Assembly: GCF_014323705.1 (NCBI RefSeq)
Contig: NZ_JABVEC010000008.1
Coordinates: 1 to 64,000, forward strand
Length of the DNA: 64,000 nucleotides
Reading direction: 5' to 3'
Source: Actinomadura alba
Lineage (GTDB): Bacteria > Actinomycetota > Actinomycetes > Streptosporangiales > Streptosporangiaceae
Shown: one piece after another, positions 61,421 through 64,000 of the stretch
Layout: every line of letters starts with the position of its first letter
Numbering within the stretch: the stretch's first letter is position 1
Made by a program: the position numbers and the translations under genes
The notes under the pieces: generated by a model
The model's database searches: none
Seen by the model: only the letters and a program-made list of their open reading frames with translations
Told to the model about the DNA's origin: nothing

Positions 61421-61714
61421 ATGAGCACCCCCCAGCACCACACGAACACCACCACCGCCTTCTTCTTCCAGGCGGCCATCTCATTCGCCGTCTCGACGGT
61501 GGCGCTCGGGCTGGGCATCGCCTACCTGAGCGCCGACCCGTGGATGCGCGGCTTCCTCGCCCTGGGCACTCTGTACGTGATCACTTCGACGTTCACGCTG
61601 GCGAAATGTGTCCGGGACCGGCAGGAGGAGACCGAGGTCGTCAGCCGGGTCGACAAGGCCCGGCTCGACAAGCTGCTGGCCGAACACGATCCGTTCAAGG
61701 TCGACAACCTCTGA
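61421..61714 (+). CDS. YiaA/YiaB two-helix membrane protein
   Basis: The 97-residue protein has two membrane helices (FFFQAAISFAVSTVALGLGI and FLALGTLYVITSTFTLAKCV) with the short charged C-terminal helix of the YiaA/YiaB family. Function is unknown. The ATG at 61421 is chosen because the longer frame adds unrelated sequence. Ribosome binding site is weak. Confidence 0.85.
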   Translation: MSTPQHHTNTTTAFFFQAAISFAVSTVALGLGIAYLSADPWMRGFLALGTLYVITSTFTLAKCVRDRQEETEVVSRVDKARLDKLLAEHDPFKVDNL

Positions 61715-61861
61715 CGGCCGGCACCGCGGGCCGGAATGCCACCACCGCCCGGCAGGGGGCCCGGGCGGTGGTAGACCTATCTCCACTGACGCGAATGCCG
61801 CCATCGCCCACAATGGGACGGACGGCGACCGCCACGGGGCCGGGAGAGGAGGCGATCCACC

Positions 61862-63193
61862 GTGACCGACGCGGATCTGCGAACGCCATCGCTCCGGCTC
61901 CCCGCCGGAAGCGGGCCCTGGCTGCGCTCGAGGCTCCGGCCGTCCTATCGCGGGCTGCTCATCGCCTTCTCGTCTCAGCTGCTCGCCATTCCACTGTTCG
62001 TCGTCGGCGTGCTGTCCATCGCCTACATGGGGCTCGGTATCGGAATCGCTGCGGTACCGCTCGTGATGAGCGGCGTCCGCGCCTACGCCGAGCTCCAACG
62101 GCGGTGCGCACGGGAGTGGTCGGGCGTCGACATTCCGTCCCCCTACCGGCCCCAGCCGGAATTCGCACGCGACCTGATCGGTCTCTGGCGGCGCTGCCGG
62201 TGGCTGCTCACCGACCCCGCGACGTGGCGCGACCTGCTCTGGCTGCTCCTCAATGCCCCGGTGGGCCTGGCCTTGGGGCTCCTGCCCGCCGGCCTGCTCG
62301 TGTACGCCCTCGAGGGCGTGCTCGTGGCACCGTGGCTCGGGCATGTCACCTGGTACGGCTATGGGGCGATCTGGCCGATCGACGGCCTGCTCGACTCGGT
62401 CCTGGTGATCGTTCAGGGTGCCATCCTCCTGCCGCTCGGGCTGGCCGCCGGCCCGTGGATCATCAAGGGCCACGCGCTGTTCACCCGGTGGCTGCTGGGC
62501 CCCACCCGGAAGGCGCAACTCGCCGTGCGGGTGCACCGCCTGACCGAGACCCGTTCCGACGCGGTCGACGCCTCGGCCGCCGAACTGCGCCGCATCGAAC
62601 GCGACCTGCACGACGGCGCCCAGGCCCGCCTCGCCGCTCTCGGCATGAGCCTCGGCATGGCCGAGGACCTCCTCAAGACCGACCCCGAGGCGGCCCAGCA
62701 ACTGCTCTTCGAGGCCCGTAAGGCCAGCGGCCAGGCCCTCGCCGAACTCCGCGACCTGGTCCGTGGCATCCATCCGCCCGTACTGGTCGAACGCGGTCTC
62801 GACGGTGCCGTCCGCGCCCTCGCCCTCAGCCTGCCGGTCCCGGTCGACGTCACCATCGAGCTGCCCGGCCGCCCACAGGCACCGGTGGAGTCGGCCGCCT
62901 ACTTCGCCATCGCGGAGGCACTGGCCAATGTGGTCAAGCACAGCGAGGCGGCGCGGGCATTGGTACAGCTGCACCACGCCAAGGGCAGGCTGGTCATGCT
63001 GGTCGGCGACGACGGCATCGGTGGTGCCGACCCGGGCGGCGGCAGCGGCCTGCGCGGAATCGAGCGGCGGCTCGGCGCGTTCGATGGCACGATCGCAGTG
63101 ACCAGTCCGCCCGGCGGACCTACAGCCGTCACCATGGAGCTTCCTTGCGAGTTGTCATCGCCGAAGATCTGGCCCTCCTCAGAGACGGGCTGA
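61862..63193 (+). CDS. NarL-type sensor histidine kinase
   Basis: The 443-residue kinase has about four membrane helices (residues 30-75 and 135-210) with little external domain, so it likely senses within the membrane. The HisKA_3 motif RDLHDGAQARLAAL holds the phospho-His; ALANVVKHSEA and GDDGIGGADP...SGLRGIERRL are the ATPase boxes. GTG start with GGAGG upstream. The coding end overlaps the regulator gene by 49 bases. Confidence 0.92.
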   Translation: MTDADLRTPSLRLPAGSGPWLRSRLRPSYRGLLIAFSSQLLAIPLFVVGVLSIAYMGLGIGIAAVPLVMSGVRAYAELQRRCAREWSGVDIPSPYRPQPEFARDLIGLWRRCRWLLTDPATWRDLLWLLLNAPVGLALGLLPAGLLVYALEGVLVAPWLGHVTWYGYGAIWPIDGLLDSVLVIVQGAILLPLGLAAGPWIIKGHALFTRWLLGPTRKAQLAVRVHRLTETRSDAVDASAAELRRIERDLHDGAQARLAALGMSLGMAEDLLKTDPEAAQQLLFEARKASGQALAELRDLVRGIHPPVLVERGLDGAVRALALSLPVPVDVTIELPGRPQAPVESAAYFAIAEALANVVKHSEAARALVQLHHAKGRLVMLVGDDGIGGADPGGGSGLRGIERRLGAFDGTIAVTSPPGGPTAVTMELPCELSSPKIWPSSETG

Positions 63194-63789
63194 TCCGGCT
63201 ACTGACCGCCTATGAGTTCGAGGTCGTCGAGGCGGTCGACAACGGGCCGTCGCTGCTGCGGGCGCTGACCACCCACAAGCCCGATGTCGCCGTCGTGGAC
63301 GTACGGCTTCCGCCGACATTCACCGACGAGGGGCTGCAGGCCGCGCTCGAGGCGCGCAAGCGGGTGCCGGGTCTGCCGGTGCTCGTCCTGTCACAGCACG
63401 TCGAACAGCTCTACGCCCGCGAACTGCTCTCCGACTCCCGCGGTGGCGTCGGCTATCTCCTCAAGGACCGGGTGATGGACGTCGGCCAGTTCGTCGAGGC
63501 GGTGCGCAGGGTGGCCGGCGGCGGCACCGCCCTGGACCCCGACGTCGTGTCCCAGTTGCTGGCCAGGCACGCCAGAGAGGAACCCCTCCAAGCGCTCACC
63601 CCCCGCGAGCGCGAGGTGCTCGGGCTGATGGCCGAGGGCCGCTCGAACGCCGCGATCGCGGGCAAGCTCTTCATCACCGAGAAGGCCATCAGCAAGCACA
63701 CCAACAACATCTTCGGCAAGCTCGGCCTGCCACCGTCCGAGGACGACAACCGGCGGGTACTCGCCGTCATCGCCTATCTCAACGCCTGA
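63145..63789 (+). CDS. NarL/FixJ (LuxR-type) response regulator
   Basis: The 214-residue regulator has a receiver (acidic AED, phospho-Asp in VAVVDVRLPP, Lys in GYLLKDR) and a LuxR helix-turn-helix (LTPREREVLGLMAEGRSNAAI). TTG is the only usable start with GGAG at five bases; it lies 49 bases inside the kinase gene. It forms a pair with the kinase. Confidence 0.92.
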   Translation: MRVVIAEDLALLRDGLIRLLTAYEFEVVEAVDNGPSLLRALTTHKPDVAVVDVRLPPTFTDEGLQAALEARKRVPGLPVLVLSQHVEQLYARELLSDSRGGVGYLLKDRVMDVGQFVEAVRRVAGGGTALDPDVVSQLLARHAREEPLQALTPREREVLGLMAEGRSNAAIAGKLFITEKAISKHTNNIFGKLGLPPSEDDNRRVLAVIAYLNA

Positions 63790-63792
63790 CCG

Positions 63793-64000
63793 TCACCGGC
63801 CCGCGTCGCCGGTCCCGGTGACCTCGTCACGTTCGTGCAGCTGGGCCAGGTCGGCCGCCGCCCGCCCGTGCAGCCACCCGTCACGGTCGCCGGCCGTGGT
63901 CACCGCCGAGCGGCCCAGCCTCGGGAACATCCTGCCGACGGCCTGATCGACCGCCTCCTCGCGCGCGGCGAGCGCCGGCAGCAGGTCCGTGCCCGGCGAT
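63793..64000 (-). CDS. 3' end of a DUF2786-like gene (cut by window edge)
   Basis: The last 68 codons of a leftward gene are present and end in TGA three bases after the regulator stop. The visible part (AVGRMFPRLGRSAVTT, then DGWLHGRAAADLAQL) fits the C-terminal Arg/Ala/Leu pattern of actinobacterial DUF2786 proteins. The N-terminal zinc-binding part lies outside the window. Confidence 0.5.
   Translation of the reverse strand, partial: SPGTDLLPALAAREEAVDQAVGRMFPRLGRSAVTTAGDRDGWLHGRAAADLAQLHERDEVTGTGDAGR

Noticed and set aside
1-64000. tRNA, rRNA, insertion sequence or integrase
   Set aside because: No such gene was recognised on reading either strand; the 21-bp repeats lack an associated transposase here.

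Overview
The window is chromosomal DNA from a high-GC actinomycete. G/C-rich third codon positions, many GTG starts (TTG used three times), a mycothiol synthase gene, an atypical GlnR regulator, MurT/GatD and a type VII (ESX-like) secretion locus all point to Actinomycetia. Gene content and a dispersed intergenic repeat suggest a Streptosporangiales-type organism (Actinomadura, Actinoallomurus and relatives), but that placement is inference. Almost all of the DNA is coding. I see no rRNA, tRNA, CRISPR array, insertion sequence, integrase or phage gene.

Region 1 (1-5.4 kb): the MurT/GatD lipid II amidation pair, a membrane-anchored nuclease-like protein, and a large tryptophan/proline-repeat membrane protein with an N-terminal zinc ribbon. 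Region 2 (5.7-11.2 kb): a two-gene module of a HerA/VirB4-like ATPase and a membrane protein that looks like a VirD4/TraG relative without a usable P-loop. Region 3 (11.7-30.3 kb): the type VII secretion region. eccD, eccB, two WXG100 genes, a helical secretion-associated gene, a Gly/Pro-repeat WXG protein and a mycosin run leftward. A fused three-domain eccC, a long two-headed WXG/EspC-like hydrophobic protein, a YbaB-like protein and two small membrane proteins run rightward. Next to them are a duplicated beta-repeat protein overlapping a second mycosin, and an EspI-like MinD ATPase. No eccE was found.

Region 4 (30.5-43.2 kb) follows the order seen around M. tuberculosis Rv0814c-Rv0820: sseC, thiosulfate sulfurtransferase, DUF4395, thioredoxin, lmeA, glnR, mshD and pst, with a zinc anti-sigma/ECF sigma pair inserted. 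A 21-residue leader peptide with two Cys codons precedes the sulfur operon. A PHO box precedes pstS, and a Pit/DUF47 low-affinity phosphate operon converges on pstSCAB. Region 5 (43.5-48.4 kb) holds a CopZ-like chaperone, a small protein, and a giant EccA-like protein whose AAA modules have lost key residues. Region 6 (48.5-53.8 kb) is housekeeping: gamma-carbonic anhydrase, DivIVA-like coiled coil, peptide deformylase, ArfB, CDF metal exporter and a DUF2236 oxygenase-like protein with a leaderless promoter and a palindromic operator. Region 7 (53.8-64 kb) holds an MprA-MprB-PepD-like envelope-stress unit, an enoyl-CoA hydratase/SDR pair, an overlapping nucleotidyltransferase-BON-phosphoesterase operon, a YiaA/B membrane protein, a NarL-type two-component system and the 3' end of a DUF2786-like gene.

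The best candidates for under-described biology are the HerA plus pseudo-ATPase pair, the EccA-like protein with altered Walker motifs, the two-headed WXG/EspC protein with its YbaB and membrane partners, the nucleotidyltransferase-BON-phosphoesterase operon, the Cys leader peptide and the dispersed intergenic repeat.
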